Positions 10,792-22,839 of a stretch of DNA of 64,000 nucleotides are shown one piece after another (within the stretch, counting starts at the first letter, position 1; the number at the start of each line of letters is the position of its first letter). Under the pieces are notes generated by a model, which was not told where the DNA came from, did not search any database, and saw only the letters and a list, made by a program, of their open reading frames with translations. Source of the DNA: Gnetum montanum (Eukaryota; Streptophyta; Gnetopsida; Gnetales; Gnetaceae). The stretch covers positions 290,514 through 354,513 of the forward strand of contig MNCI01008026.1 of NCBI GenBank assembly GCA_015680685.1, in the 5' to 3' direction. A program made the translations under genes and the position numbers.

Positions 10792-11937
10792 ATGTCTTCT
10801 TCTTACAAGGTTGATTTCCCACTTGTAGGTTCTACAAAACTTCATGACATAACAAAAAAGAACCTAAATGAAGTACCCCTACAACTCAAGGTGGTCTACA
10901 CTCATCCAGATTCATACCATCCAAACTTCACTATCATCCTTCAGTAGGATGAGTAGCTATAGTGGAGAGACCTGGAGGGTAACATTGTGTTGCCACTCAA
11001 TCATGACATTCCATCAATGTTTATGGTGACATTGTTAAAGCAAGGACTTAAAGTAGTAGCCTCGAAGTACCAAGTGACAAATCACCTCTTCAGATATTAT
11101 CAGCCTACAAAGATCCAACTTTGAAATGACAAACTCATGGAGGTCTACCATGAAGCCTCCAAGGGCAAAAGAGTTCTAATCACACTAACATTGTAGTTAG
11201 AAAAGGAGGATAATGAATATCGATAAGGGTAATCTTAATGTCAAGGTCCTCCTCCTTTTGGTGAAGATAACATGACTTACTAATAATTACATTCAAACTT
11301 GGTAAATAACCAAGGCAATGAGAGAGCTGGACCTAGAACCAGGGGGACCTCAAGGCCAAGGTCTTCTAGTCACCAAGCAAGAGAACAACCAAGGGACTAA
11401 AGAAGAAGAGTAAGTTGGCATAATTCTCCTAGTCCTCCATCCTCACCATTTTCCTCATCGTTTAGCTCTTATGAGAAAGAGCATGATTGAAACCAAAGGG
11501 AAAATGATCATAGACAAAGAATAAGGACATTAAGAAAGAAAACATAATAGAGCACATCATAAGAAACATGGCCTTGATAGTGGCCATAATGAACAAGATG
11601 ACTATGATGAACCATTACTTGCTACAAGGAGCATGATCAACATTCATGAGGTAGTCCACATCCCCAACAGGCATTAAAGGAATAGTTGGATCAAATTGCT
11701 TGACATGAACACTATTTCTAAATTTTAGGAAGGGTATAATGTTGATCCATAACACCATCTACAAGCCTCCCATGATGCATGTGTATTGTAGAATATTAAA
11801 AATAACTAGCAAAAGCTTAAGTTATTCCCTAGGATACTCATAAAGGAAGCTAAAAGTTGGTGTCAATCCTTGGAATCAAAATCTATTCATAGATGGAGTA
11901 CGATGATAGAGTTGTTTAATGATAAATATTAGACATA
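10792..11937 (+). pseudogene. Element B gag, 5' part
   Basis: The start ATGTCTTCTTCTTACAAG matches the gag starts of A (12866) and D (33784). It encodes the nucleic-acid-packaging capsid polyprotein of the element. The N-terminal motif GNIVLPLN is recognisable near 10981. Many stops interrupt it, and it is cut by insertion of element A at a point corresponding to about 14080 in A's own gag. It continues at 21604. Confidence 0.7.
11933..11937. other. Left target-site duplication of element A (ACATA)
   Basis: ACATA precedes the LTR of A and is repeated exactly at 21599-21603 after the right LTR. Confidence 0.9.
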
Positions 11938-12721
11938 TGATGAGCTGTGATATCACATCTGCCCTCGCGATATTGCGGCCTGTCGCAATGTTTATAAATA
12001 AGAGGTAGCTTTCCCTATTTTAGGCACTTAGATTTAGACCCTTTGCCAAACTCTTGCAGTTTTACCATTCCAAAGTTAGAATAATTTCCATGTGCCCGCA
12101 GTAGGAGTCTTAAAGTGAACGGATCTTTATTCGAGCAAATTGTACCTGAGCACACATTTGTGTACGGCAATAAAGACGAACTTTCTGATAAACCTTGTAG
12201 CATGTGGAGTAAGCTAAATAGGAATTAATTATTATTAAATTTTTAAACACTTTCCTAGATAATTAATCTCTCTCAACCCTTGACTCTCCTAGTTAAGTGC
12301 ACTCAGTACGACCACTTCGAGCACATGTGTAACGCTTGGTAACCTAGTAACGAGTAGCGTTTGGTAATCCCAACAGCGTTGCACTAGTTCAGGGTGTGTG
12401 CGGCAAGTGGGAACGGATACTGGTGCTAGGACAATTAGAACTTAGTTAGTGAATAGTTAATAAGGGTTAGTCACTTAGTTCTCTTCACCTTCCCCTATTA
12501 GCATAAGACGATAAAAAGATAAAAGGTATCAAAATTATATACCTCAAGCTTACTTAACCATACGATTGTGACAATACAAGTAAGTTTGGGAAGACAACGA
12601 TTGATAAACCTTAAGTGTTCCATTAAGGCATGTAAGCACTTAGTCTTTGGAGTTTGACCGGATCATGTGTGAGACGCTCGTATTCGTATGGTTGAGTGTA
12701 GGGGTACCTCGCCACTCATCA
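11938..12721 (+). repeat. Element A 5' LTR
   Basis: 784 bases, TG...CA with 7-base inverted ends TGATGAG/CTCATCA. U3 has GATATC-like motifs, a TATA box TATAAATA at 11993-12000 and a poly(A) signal AATAAA at 12179-12184. It is very similar to 20873-21598, with differences mostly transitions. Confidence 0.93.
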
Positions 12722-12741
12722 TTGGTGTCGTTGTCGGGGAC
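12722..12741 (+). other. Element A primer-binding site (tRNA-Asp type)
   Basis: TTGGTGTCGTTGTCGGGGAC begins right after the LTR. It differs from the perfect complement of plant tRNA-Asp mainly by C-to-T changes. Confidence 0.8.
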
Positions 12742-12865
12742 TTAGTTGTTTGTGCACTACGTAGAACATAGGAGATCATTCATATCGTTGGGATGCTAGA
12801 ATGAACCCTTAGGGTTAATTAGGAAAAGATAAGACAACGGTAAATAGCACATCGAACAAGAAAAA

Positions 12866-15130
12866 ATGTCTTCTTCTTCGCACAAAAGCACTTCACCGCC
12901 TAGGACTCACACAAGAGATAGTCAGTGGCACAACACACGTAACCAAGATCCACTAGTGCCTCAATAGTTCCATGTGGTATATATTCATCACGATGAGTAT
13001 GTAGTTGACTTTACTTTTATTCTCCATCAAGATGAACAACTACATTGAAGAGACTTGGAGGGTAACATAGTGTTGCCTCCAGATCGAGTAGTTCCCAACA
13101 TGCTTCTTCATGCTCTCGCGTGAGTAGGCATGTGACAATTATATACGGAATACGTTGCATGCAATTATGACACAAGGGATTACCATCCCACAGAAGCGCA
13201 ACGTCAAAGGGACTTGCAACAAGAGAGATACTATACATCACTGAAGGGCAAAGGACCCCATAACGCTCCACCCGTATTAAGTGAAATTGAGGGTGGTAAA
13301 CCTATTTCAATAGGTTCTCCACAAAATGATGTTCCCCCTCCTAACGATGATAAAGAGGTGGTGTATCAGAACCTCCACTCTATAATGCACAATCCTGGTT
13401 CTGACCCCCACGAACACCAAGTGTTCAACGAGGGAACACAAACACATGACAAGGGCGGATGTTTAGATCATGATCATGGTCGTGGCCGGGACCACAGAAG
13501 AGAAGGTAGAAAACACCATCATGGTGATGGTTCTCCTTCTTCTTCCCATTCATCGTCACATTCACCCTCTCCTTTAGTGTCAGGACGTAGTCATAAGGAA
13601 CCTAACCATGAGGATAAAGATAAACAGAGTGAGAAACCTCGACGAGAGAGTTGAGAATGAGGACAAGGGCATTCTAAGGAATTAAGGCATGGAAGAAGAG
13701 AGAGTAGGGAATCGTGTAGATACCATAGATGCTATGCACGGGATGACCATGAAGAACCCCTACTTACGACTAGAAGCATGCTAGACATAATGGAGGCTGT
13801 AAGAATTCCCACAAGGCACCAAAAAGATAGCAGGATCAAGAGGTTAGACATGAATAACATCCCACGATTTGAGGGGGGATACAACACTGATCCTCAAAAC
13901 CACTTACAAGCATTTCACAATGCATGTGCCTTGCAGAACATCAAGAATGAATGGCAAAAGCTAAATTTGTTCCCAAGGACACTAGTAAAAGAAGCGGAAA
14001 CCTGATACTGGTCCTTAGAATTGGAATCCATTCGAAGGTGGAGTATGATGCTAGAACTGTTTAATGATAAGTATCAAATGTACTCCTGGGTGTCCAACCT
14101 ACGAAAGCAAATCCAAGGATGGAAGAAAGGAAATCACTAACCCTTGATGCTGCATTGGGCCATTATTATGCACTGTTACATCATTGCCCGGGCCATGGTT
14201 ACGTGCAGCAGGATCAACTACGCCATCTTGTAGATGGACTTAGGCATGAAACGAGGAGAACCCTTGGAACGTATGCCCAAGGGAGATTATTAGAGCTTAG
14301 GTCCCATCAGGTTCATAGATTGCTAGAGCAAGTAACCAAGGAAGAAGGGGAGCTACGTAAGAGAGAAAGTGTGGAAGAGTACAACCATGATCCTTCCATC
14401 TGAAAAAGGGGAGTGAGATTCTGTAAGGAGGAGGAAGAGTCACCACTCGAAGAGATGGTGAATAGGAAAACCTTGCCGCTCCAAAAATTAACAACTGAAG
14501 TATCGGCAAAGGTAGACCAGATGTGGGACTCCCTAGATAGTAGATATGAAACCATTTTAAAATTGTAGAGAAGTCTAAGGAGCGAGGTAGCGACTATGAC
14601 AAAAAGAAAAAGAGGGACATGGACCATGCACGTAACAAAGGTAAGGGTAAAATGGCCATTGACGAAGAGGTTGTGGATTTTGATACAGACAATGATGGTG
14701 GATGTGAGATATGCCACTATGACCATCCTAAGGGATGTTGCCCAGTAATCTCACATCTACAAGAGTTTGGAGTGTATGCACTCAACCCACGACTTAACAA
14801 ACGACAAGCACCCCGAAGGTTACCTTATCCCCAAGGTAACCCAAGGCAGTTCCACCAACCTTTAACGTATTATCCAAGTGGAACTCTACCACAACCTATT
14901 GAGCAACACCAACAATGGCAATACCCACAGTCATGGGGGATGCCACCACCAAGGCAACAATATCCTTACTGGTAACCGGATCCATATGGCTACTATGTGC
15001 AGCAGCCAGTGACACGACAACATCACTACCAAGCTTGGGAGTATTATAGGACTCCTTCTCTTAGGAGAGACAACCCATAGACATACCATCCTACAAACCC
15101 ATCCGCAACTCTCACATCGATAGCTCCATT
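12866..15130 (+). pseudogene. Element A gag
   Basis: It starts ATGTCTTCTTCTTCG. It encodes the capsid/nucleocapsid polyprotein that packages element RNA. The N-terminal part holds GNIVLPPDR; the middle has LDMNNIPRFEGGYNTDPQNHLQAFH, split here at RFEGGYN (about 13838-13920), a recognisable retrotransposon gag region; the C-terminal part has a zinc knuckle CEICHYDHPKGCC near 14704 (CX2CX3HX4C spacing, as in Athila/Tat gags) followed by a Pro/Gln-rich tail. Open pieces are 13214-13654, 13778-14005, 14119-14403 and 14619-14975, separated by stops or frameshifts. A His/Ser-rich segment near 13440-13600 is low complexity. Confidence 0.85.
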
Positions 15131-15384
15131 ACCACCCACTCCAGCAATGCAAGGGGAACTCCCCACTCAACTGCAGCAACCCAATGTCACAAGGGCTGTG
15201 AATCCTCAACCCACAGTTGGTTCTGACAACCTTATGAAGAAAATATCTTTCTTCAGAACCAACAATCCAATCAAGCCCTCACCATCACAAGCGGTTGAAC
15301 ATCTGAACACCTCCCTATCAAGTAAGGCTTTGGGACCTCCTTCAACCCAAAAAACAACCTTAATGCACACAGTTATGTTAACAC

Positions 15385-15906
15385 GTCGTTACTAACTGGA
15401 TTAAGGTGGGCCACCTTTCCAGAAAATTCTCTGATCCTAAAAGTCCTCTAATCTATCTCCAAGTCACTGGGAATAAACCACCTAAAGCTCTTTTGGACTT
15501 AGGTTCTGAAGTCAACTTAATATCACAAGAGATGTACAAAGCCTGGAACCTGCCTCCATTAAGGAAGAGTAATATTCGACTAGAGTTGGCGCACCAGTCC
15601 ATCACTGTCCCCTTGGGACTAGTGGAGGACATTGTTACCACTGTGTGTGGGTGGTCGTATCTAGCTAATTTCCTAGTAATACAAGTGAACAATGGTAAAG
15701 GGGACTTCCTAATGATAATGGGAAGAGCATGGCTAAGTACTATAGATGCACACTTAGGAATCTGCAATCTTTCCCTGGAAATATCCAACAAGAACACTTT
15801 TGGAAAGATCGAGAAGAAGAAAGTTCCATGCATCGCATACAGTGACACTGGGTGCCATTGCATGCAGAAATCATGGGTTATGCAAAGTTTAGCATTGCCT
15901 GCATGA
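15385..15906 (+). pseudogene. Element A aspartic protease (PR) region
   Basis: Retropepsin-type protease that cleaves gag-pol. The active-site motif is LLDLGSEVNLIS (about 15491-15525), the DLG form found in Athila/Tat proteases rather than DSG/DTG. IMGRAWLSTIDA, typical of the protease C-terminal half, lies near 15712. The 166-codon stretch 15406-15906 is open; upstream and downstream stops cut it off from gag and RT. Confidence 0.82.
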
Positions 15907-16339
15907 AATCGGTGTGCACAAGACATTAATATACAAAATTTCCTGTATGCAGTAACCACACAACAAGAAGACACCCAGTGGCTGATGGTTGATCAAGAGA
16001 GCAACTCACTAACATGCATGGAACTAACTGAGGGAATAACTAGTGCTTACATTGAAAGCATAGACACACTAGAGTAAGTTCATTGCCAACTTCCAAGCTT
16101 TAACCTTGAAAACATCAACTGGGGGAAGTTGGAAATTCCTGAGAGATTTAAATAAGAGCCCCTAGATTTGAAACCATTGCCCACTAGTCTGGAGTATATG
16201 ACCCATGAAAATGGAAAACCAGTGATCATCAACGCAAGACTTGTTCCCAAACAAAAACAAAGACCGTTGAAAGTGATAAACAAGTGGTCAAAAGCCTTTG
16301 CCTGGTCATACCTCAAGTTAACTGGAATAGATCCTAGGA

Positions 16340-17805
16340 TATGCTAGCATAGGATTTACATGGACACCTCCATGAAACCTTGAAAACAACCGTAGAGGCG
16401 ATTGAACCCAAAATTGAAGAAAATAGTAAAAGAAAAAATAGAACAACTTTCTAAGGATGGGTTCATATATCCTATTGCTGATAGTGAATGGGTTAGCCCT
16501 CTGGTGATCATGCCTACAAAGGGAGGCAAATGGAGGATGTGTATAGATTTTAGGCTGCTGAACATGGCAACATTCAAGGATCACTTTTCGTTGCCATTCG
16601 TTGACCAAGTCTTAGACACCATAGTAGGGCATCGCTATTATAGTTTTCTAGATGGCTATAGTGGATACAACCAAATACGGATAGCACCAGAAGATCAAGC
16701 CAAGACAATGTTCACCAGTCCTTGGGGAATGTTTGCATATAAACAGATGCCATTTGGCTTGTGCAATGCTCTTGCTACATTTCAATGTCTAGTTCTAAGC
16801 ATATTCCAATAGTAGATAGGAAACAGAGTGGAATTCTTTATGGATGACTTCTCCACTTATGGAACAAGCTTTGATCAAGCCTTGGACTGATTAGAGCAAG
16901 TGCTGAAGAGATGCGTAGAAACCAACTTAAGGCTCAACTGGAAAAAAAACCATCTGATGGTCCAAGAAGGCATAGTACTTGGGCATAAGATTTCACATTC
17001 AGGAATAGAGGTAGACCCAGATAAAGTTAGGGTCATCCAAGGAATCACCCGACAACCGGAAACTATCAAAGACATTTGATCATTCCTTGTACACACTGGC
17101 TACTATAGGAGATTCATTAAGAACTTCTCCAAGATTGCCAAACCGTTGGTAGAACTAACGAAGAAGGATGCACCATTCGAATGGACCAGGGAATGTGAAC
17201 GAGCATTCCAAACTTTGAAATAAAAGCTTGTGGAAACTCCCATTCTACAAGACCCTGACTAGTCCAAATCGTTCCATATAATGACTGACACGTCCAATTA
17301 TGCCTTAGGAGCTATACTTACATAGTTAGATGACCAAAAACGTCCTTACTACATCCACTATGCAAGTAGGAGTATCGTTGGTGCACAACTTAACTACACA
17401 ACTACAGAAAAAGAATTAATGGATGTAGTGTTTGCACTGGATAAGTTTAGGCATTATGTGTTAGGTTACAAAGTGTTCATCCATATGGATCATAGTGCAA
17501 TCAGGCTCCTCATGAACAAGCCAACGGTTAGCCCTCGTATTATACGATGGCTGGTAATCCTACAGGAGTTCGATCTAACGATGATCGATCAAAAGGGCAT
17601 CAAGAACATAGTTGCAAATCATTTTTCTAGGTTACACTGGGACAACAAAGAGGATGAATATGCCATATCCAATCATTTTCCTGACGAAGCCCTCTTTTCC
17701 GGTGTAGTGAATAACCAACCCATGGAAATGAATTGGTATAGTAGCATTCTCTCCTATCTCCTTTCCCAAAAAACACCACAGGAGCTGGACTTTAGGAAGA
17801 AATAA
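16340..17805 (+). pseudogene. Element A reverse transcriptase and RNase H
   Basis: RT copies element RNA into DNA; RNase H removes the template. RT blocks seen in order: GFIYPIADSEWVSPLV, KWRMCIDFRLLN, FPFVDQ-like LPFVDQVLD, FLDGYSGYNQI, PFGLCNA and the catalytic FFMDDFSTYG (MDD at 16840-16848). RNase H follows with DTSNYALGAIL, TTEKELMDVVFALDKFRHY and HMDHSAIRLL (to about 17640). Stops occur at 16810, 16888, 17078, 17221, 17260 and 17323. The stops at 17221 and 17260 fall at the same codons as stops in elements B and G. Confidence 0.88.
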
Positions 17806-18802
17806 TAGTTTCTTCAAGGAGCCAAGTACTTCATGGAGATCAATGGACAACTTTACAAAGTCTGTCCTGATGGCTTGGTTCGATGGTGTGTGCCCGATGT
17901 GGACCAACTAAGGGTTCTCCAAGACGCTCATGAGGGTCCTTTTGGGGTCACTATGCAAGGAGAAGAATGGCTATTAAGATCCTACTTGTAGTATATTACT
18001 GGCCAACATTACTTCGGGATGCCCATCAATTTGTCCAATCCTGCAAGCATTGTCAATGTGATGGAGGAATGACTGCTAGAATGGAGGGTCTGCAACAATG
18101 GATTCAACCTTTAGAACCCTTCGACATTTGGGGAATAGACTTTATTGGGCCCATTACCCCAATGTCAAATGGAAAAGCTTACATCATTTTTGCTATAGAC
18201 TATCTAACGAAATGGGCTGAAGCAGCTGCTGTTACGGACTGCACATCATCTACCGTTGCACGATTTGTGCAACAACAAGTCGTAAATAGGTTTGGTGTGC
18301 CATGTGCACTTATCTCAGATAATGGAACACACTTCACGGGTGCAACCTTTCGAAAGTTGATGCAACGCTTAGGGGTTGAACATAAATTGACTACACCTTA
18401 TCACCCCCAAGCTAATGGCCAAGCTGAGGTCACTAACCAGGAGATTACTAAAATATTAACAAGGATAATTAGCAAATATATGCGAGATTGGAGCACTAAA
18501 CTGAATGATGCTCTATGGGCATACTGCTCCACTTGGAAACTCCCTATAGGCTATTCTCCCTATGAGTTAGTATACGGAAAACTTCCAAAACTTCCAATTC
18601 AAACTGATCTTCGTACACTATCTATGGCGTGTGACCTCCACCTTGACCTTGATCTAGCACAAAAACAAAGATTGGAAACTCTAAATGTGCTAGACGAAAA
18701 CTGATTGGTTGCCCTGTCATCAAATGAGTTGCACAAGGCACATAACAAACAACGTCATAACTTAAAAATTTGAAAGGTTAAGTACCAACTAGGAGATAAG
18801 GT
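17806..18802 (+). pseudogene. Element A integrase, 3' end lost in gap
   Basis: Integrase joins element DNA to the target. The zinc-binding part is partly degraded: DAHEG (17921) lacks the usual second histidine context, while SCKHCQ is intact at about 18040. The catalytic core is open from 17967 to 18704: WGIDFIGP (first Asp), ISDNGTHF (second Asp), QANGQAEVTNQE (Glu), then YSPYELVYGKLPKLP. The C-terminal GPY/F module expected next is missing in the N run at 18803. Confidence 0.88.
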
Positions 18803-18977
18803 NNNNNNNNNNNNNNNNNNNNNNNNNNNNNNNNNNNNNNNNNNNNNNNNNNNNNNNNNNNNNNNNNNNNNNNNNNNNNNNNNNNNNNNNNNNNNNNNNN
18901 NNNNNNNNNNNNNNNNNNNNNNNNNNNNNNNNNNNNNNNNNNNNNNNNNNNNNNNNNNNNNNNNNNNNNNNNNNNNN
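18803..18977. other. Assembly gap, 175 N
   Basis: A run of 175 unknown bases. Comparison with G and I indicates it covers the end of integrase, including the GPY/F module. The pol tail resumes at CCTCCTTTCAACTTAGTCAT. Confidence 0.98.
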
Positions 18978-20860
18978 CCTCCTTTCAACTTAGTCATGGG
19001 GGAGATGGCCACCTATGCTGATTAATTAAGGCTCTCAGTTCCTTTTTTTATTTTTATTTTTACACATTTTTGTTTTACAAATTTCTTGAACTTTTTTTTT
19101 TTTTTGCAACATCGTTCATACTTTTTCGTTTATTTGTGTGTTTATTTATTTTGTTAGGTTTGTCACCTAATAAGTGCTCCTGATGATGGTATGAACTATA
19201 TTCCATTGATTGCTAATGTTTGGTTTTTACCTTTGAGTTATAATGTTGATACTAAGGTATCGTTCTTTTGATATAACAGGCAATGAGTCCATGTCATCCA
19301 TGCATCCATGAATTTCTATGATCTCTCTTGGCTTGGAACTGTATAGTCTGTTTCTTTCAATAATAAGAACTATCAACAAATTGGTGACTGGGCATTTCTA
19401 AAACTAAGGAAGGACTCAAGGATTGAAAAGGGTGTGACTTCAAGGGGATTTGATGCATTTGTGTTGGCCATTCTCTTGGGTGCTTGGATGTTTTCTTCTT
19501 GAGTTTTCCTTACCATTCCGATGTTGCTCCATTATTGGGAAGCTGAGCTGATAAAAATAATAAGTCTTTTCATGGTTTGGTTTTCATGCAAAAAGAAGAA
19601 GAAGAAGAAGAAGTGAGAATTCAAAGCACACCCCTTAGATGAAATAATCATTTGGGCTAGAAGCACTAGTTATGGAACTAAATAAACATGTTCCCTCTAA
19701 CTAAGACCCTTTCTCGCTTCCTACTTTCTCCTTTTTCGTTTCGTTGGAATGGTGGTGACTTTTTGGTGGAAGCATTCTTGTTACTCCAAGTGAATGGATT
19801 GGCCAAATGTATTAATGCGAAGTCACTAGATGTGTATTTTTTGAGGCTAGATTTGGAATGAGATCTACTAAGTCACATTAACCATTAATACACAAGGGGT
19901 TGTACACCACCTTGTTCTTGAGACTCCATTCCATTCTCTTCTTTCCATCATTATTTCTCCATTTTCCACCTCATTGCCGGTTATATCCATAGTCCATATT
20001 TTGGTTGAGGCATTGTTTTCTTTTTGGTAAATTCTTGTGGTTAAAACCTTCCAAATGACATTTCTAGAGCCTACGGACTCTTTGAATGTGGGACTGCCAG
20101 GGCATTAAGGGCATGAGCCTACTTTGGGGAGGACCCACTAACATTCCTATTTGGTGCATCAGTTAAATTCTTTTCCTTAAACATTTTTGTAATCGACATT
20201 TATTTTGTTCATTTCCATCTCTGACATCCATTTCATCGGCATTACCATTGTTTCTTTTTCTCCATCTTTCTTATTCCTTATCTTTTTCCATTTCTTATCG
20301 CTATCAAAGGTTCGCTCTTAGTCATGGGGGTCCTGGTCCAATTTTTTCAGTTTTCTCCTAACCCCTACACCTTGGGTAGTTACCAATGTTATATCTCTAG
20401 AATCCGTATTAGCCATATCACAACTCAGCTAATGGACTGTACACTGAGGCAAGGGATCAACTGCATTGTGATTTATTTTACCCTTGCTAATATGAGACTG
20501 TGTTATGCATGTAGATGGCAGTCATACAACAATGGATTGGACTTGGAGGGAACACTTAGGATGGATTGGTACTGGAACAGTCATGCAAGGAACAAGATCG
20601 ATGGCGCGGTTATGGATGGACAATGAAAGGTGCAATTTTGGCATCGGCAGTAATACATCTTCTTTTTCTTCAACTACCAAATAAGGTTGGATGTCAAATG
20701 TGTATAGTGTTCACTCTTGTTATCATGAACACTAATATTGCCATGTATTGTAATGATGATCCGTTCACATGTCACCCCACTCACCATTAGTGTCATCCTA
20801 GTCAATAATCCCATACCTTCCCAATATTTTGTAAGGCACTTGAGGATGATTTTTTATTCA
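18978..20860 (+). other. Element A 3' non-coding region
   Basis: No gene. It starts with the end of pol (AACTTAGTCATGGGGGAGATGG). It includes a purine tract AAAAAGAAGAAGAAG with hairpin-like flanks near 19575-19635 and a block near 20096-20145 (GGGCATTAAGGGC ... TTTGGGGAGGACCCACT) shared with D, F, G and I. The 100- and 74-codon open frames near 20324-20790 have no support. Confidence 0.7.
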
Positions 20861-20872
20861 GTCATGGGGGTA
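20861..20872 (+). other. Element A polypurine tract
   Basis: GTCATGGGGGTA abuts the 3' LTR. The same sequence, little changed, precedes the 3' LTRs of D, F, G and I. It primes plus-strand synthesis. Confidence 0.75.
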
Positions 20873-21598
20873 TGATGAGCTGCGATATCGCGTCCACATA
20901 CGCGATATCATGGCTCACTGCAATGTCTATAAATAAGAGGCAACTTTCCCTGTTTTAGGCACTTAAATTTAGACCCTTAGCCAAACTCTTGCAGTTTTAC
21001 CATTCCAGAGTTAGAATAATTTCCATGTGCTCGCAGTAGGAGTCTTAAAGTGAACAGATATTTATTTGAGCAAATTGTACCTTAGCACATATTTGTGTAT
21101 GACAATAAAGACGAACTTTCTAATAAACCTTGTAGCATGTGGACTAAGCTAAATAGGAATTAATTATTGTTAAATGTTTAAATGCTTTCCTAGATAATTA
21201 ATCTCTCTCAACCCTTGACTCTCCTAGTTAAGTGCACTCAGTACGACCGCTTCGAGCACGTGTGTAACACTTGGTAACATAGTAACGAGTAGCATTTGGT
21301 AATCCTAGCAGTGTTGCACTGGTTCAGGGTGTGTGCGGCAAGTGGGAACGGATACTGGTGCTAGGACAGTTAGAACTTAGTTAGTGAATAGTTAATAAGG
21401 GTTAGTCACTTAGTTCTCTTCACCTTCCCCTATTAGCATAAGACGTTAAAAAGATAAAAGATATAAAAATTATATACCTCAAACTTACTTAACCATACAA
21501 CCATGACAATACAAGTAAGTTTGGGAAGACAACGATTGATTAACCTTAAGTGTTCCATATTCGTATGGTTGAGTATAGGGGTACCTTGCCACTCATCA
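20873..21598 (+). repeat. Element A 3' LTR
   Basis: 726 bases. TATA box at 20928-20935. It lacks about 58 bases present in the 5' LTR, between TGTTCCAT and TATTCGTATGG in the U5-side part. It is followed by ACATA, the target-site duplication. Confidence 0.93.
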
Positions 21599-21603
21599 AC
21601 ATA
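21599..21603. other. Right target-site duplication of element A (ACATA)
   Basis: An exact repeat of 11933-11937. Joining the B sequence across it restores colinearity with A's own gag. Confidence 0.9.
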
Positions 21604-22720
21604 CTTTAGGGTATTCAACTTGAGGAAAAAAATTCAAGGATGAAAAGAAGTCAATCATGAATCCCTTAATACAACCTTGGAAATGTACTATTCTTTGCTA
21701 CATTGGTTCCTAGGACATGGTTTCTCTTAGAACGAGTAGTTTTACCATGTCATAGATGGGCTCAAAAACAAAACTAGAGAGACTCTTGCGATTTATGCCC
21801 AAGGAAGAGTTAGAAATGAGGGCCCATAGGATTATAAGCTCATTGACTAGGTAGTAAAGGAAGAAGGGAAGTACAATAGAGATCCCTCCATTCAAAAAAA
21901 GAAGGTTCGTCTATGTGACCTAGAGGAGAAAGTACTATTACAGGAGGTTGTGTAAAGAAAGACCTTGTTGATTAAAAAATTTGTCACTGAAACATTGACC
22001 AAGATGAATAAGATGTGGGATTTTATGGATGAGAAGTTTTAAATAACACTTAAAATCATAGAGGAGAAAATAAAATAGGGAAGTAGGAACAAGGAGAAGA
22101 AAAGGAGAAAAAACTTGGAAAAGAATTATTATCATCAAAAGGGTAAATATGTAGTAGTAGAAGGGGTTTTAGATTCTGATTTAGATGATGTAGGATGTGC
22201 CACATGCTAATATAATCATCCAAAGGGTTGTTGCTTAATTATATCATACTTGCAAGAGTCTAAGATGTACGACTTAAACCCAAAATTCCTCAAAAAGCAA
22301 GAACTCAGGAGGTTGCCTTATCCTCAAGGCAGCTGCAGGCAATAGTTCCACCAACAATAATTATACCCAAGTGGAATGTCACCTTAATGTTAGGACTACT
22401 ATTAATAATGCCAGATTCATATAGATACTATGTACAACATCTAGCGTTTCCAAGTGGCTCCATGCTCCACACTTCTTCCCATCATTACCATCCTCTTAAA
22501 TATCTTAGACTTGCCACTCCATGAGTTGAATCTCCCTCTACATATACTCCTCATGATTTGTAACATCATGCACCTCATGCCTCCACTTCCTCACCACCTA
22601 CAGTACTTATGCAAAGTGAAATACTATTGCAGCCTCATCAATGAAATGTCACAAGAGCTATGAACTTGCAAGTAGATGATAATTCTAGTGATTCTAAGCA
22701 TAAACATCAGAAGAGGCCAT
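21604..22720 (+). pseudogene. Element B gag, 3' part
   Basis: It continues B gag after the A insertion. Recognisable are KKIQG-like remnants near 21632, the stretch equivalent to A's AALGHYYALLHHCPGHGY near 21680, and a decayed zinc knuckle near 22195 (stop in place of one residue, then NHPKGCC). Stops are frequent. Confidence 0.7.
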
Positions 22721-22839
22721 TTTTTTGGCCTAACATTCCATCCAAATCATCATAGGCATCTATGGTTATAAAATCCTCTCAAATTGTCCAAGAAATATCT
22801 ATCAAGCTACCTTCAAACCAAAAACCCCAAAATGTTCAA

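Larger units (their letters stand above)
11938..21598 (+). mobile_element. Element A: full-length Athila/Tat-like gypsy retrotransposon, 9.66 kb
   Basis: Both LTRs start TGATGAGCTG and end CCACTCATCA or equivalent, bounded by a perfect 5-bp duplication ACATA. Order is LTR, tRNA-Asp PBS, gag, PR (DLG), RT (MDD), RNaseH, INT (DDE), long 3' non-coding region, polypurine tract, LTR. It sits inside the gag of element B. It is the least decayed copy in the window (intact stretches of 166 codons in PR and 245 in INT) but still has stops in gag and pol. A 175-base assembly gap removes the end of INT. Confidence 0.93.

Noticed and set aside
15453-15974. Minus-strand open frame of 173 codons
   Set aside because: It is the antisense of the A protease, whose motifs are on the plus strand.
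18755-19012. Minus-strand open frame across the N run
   Set aside because: Open only because unknown bases are read as X.
20324-20790. Two overlapping plus-strand open frames in A
   Set aside because: They lie in the 3' non-coding region, have no counterpart in D, G or I, and show no motif.
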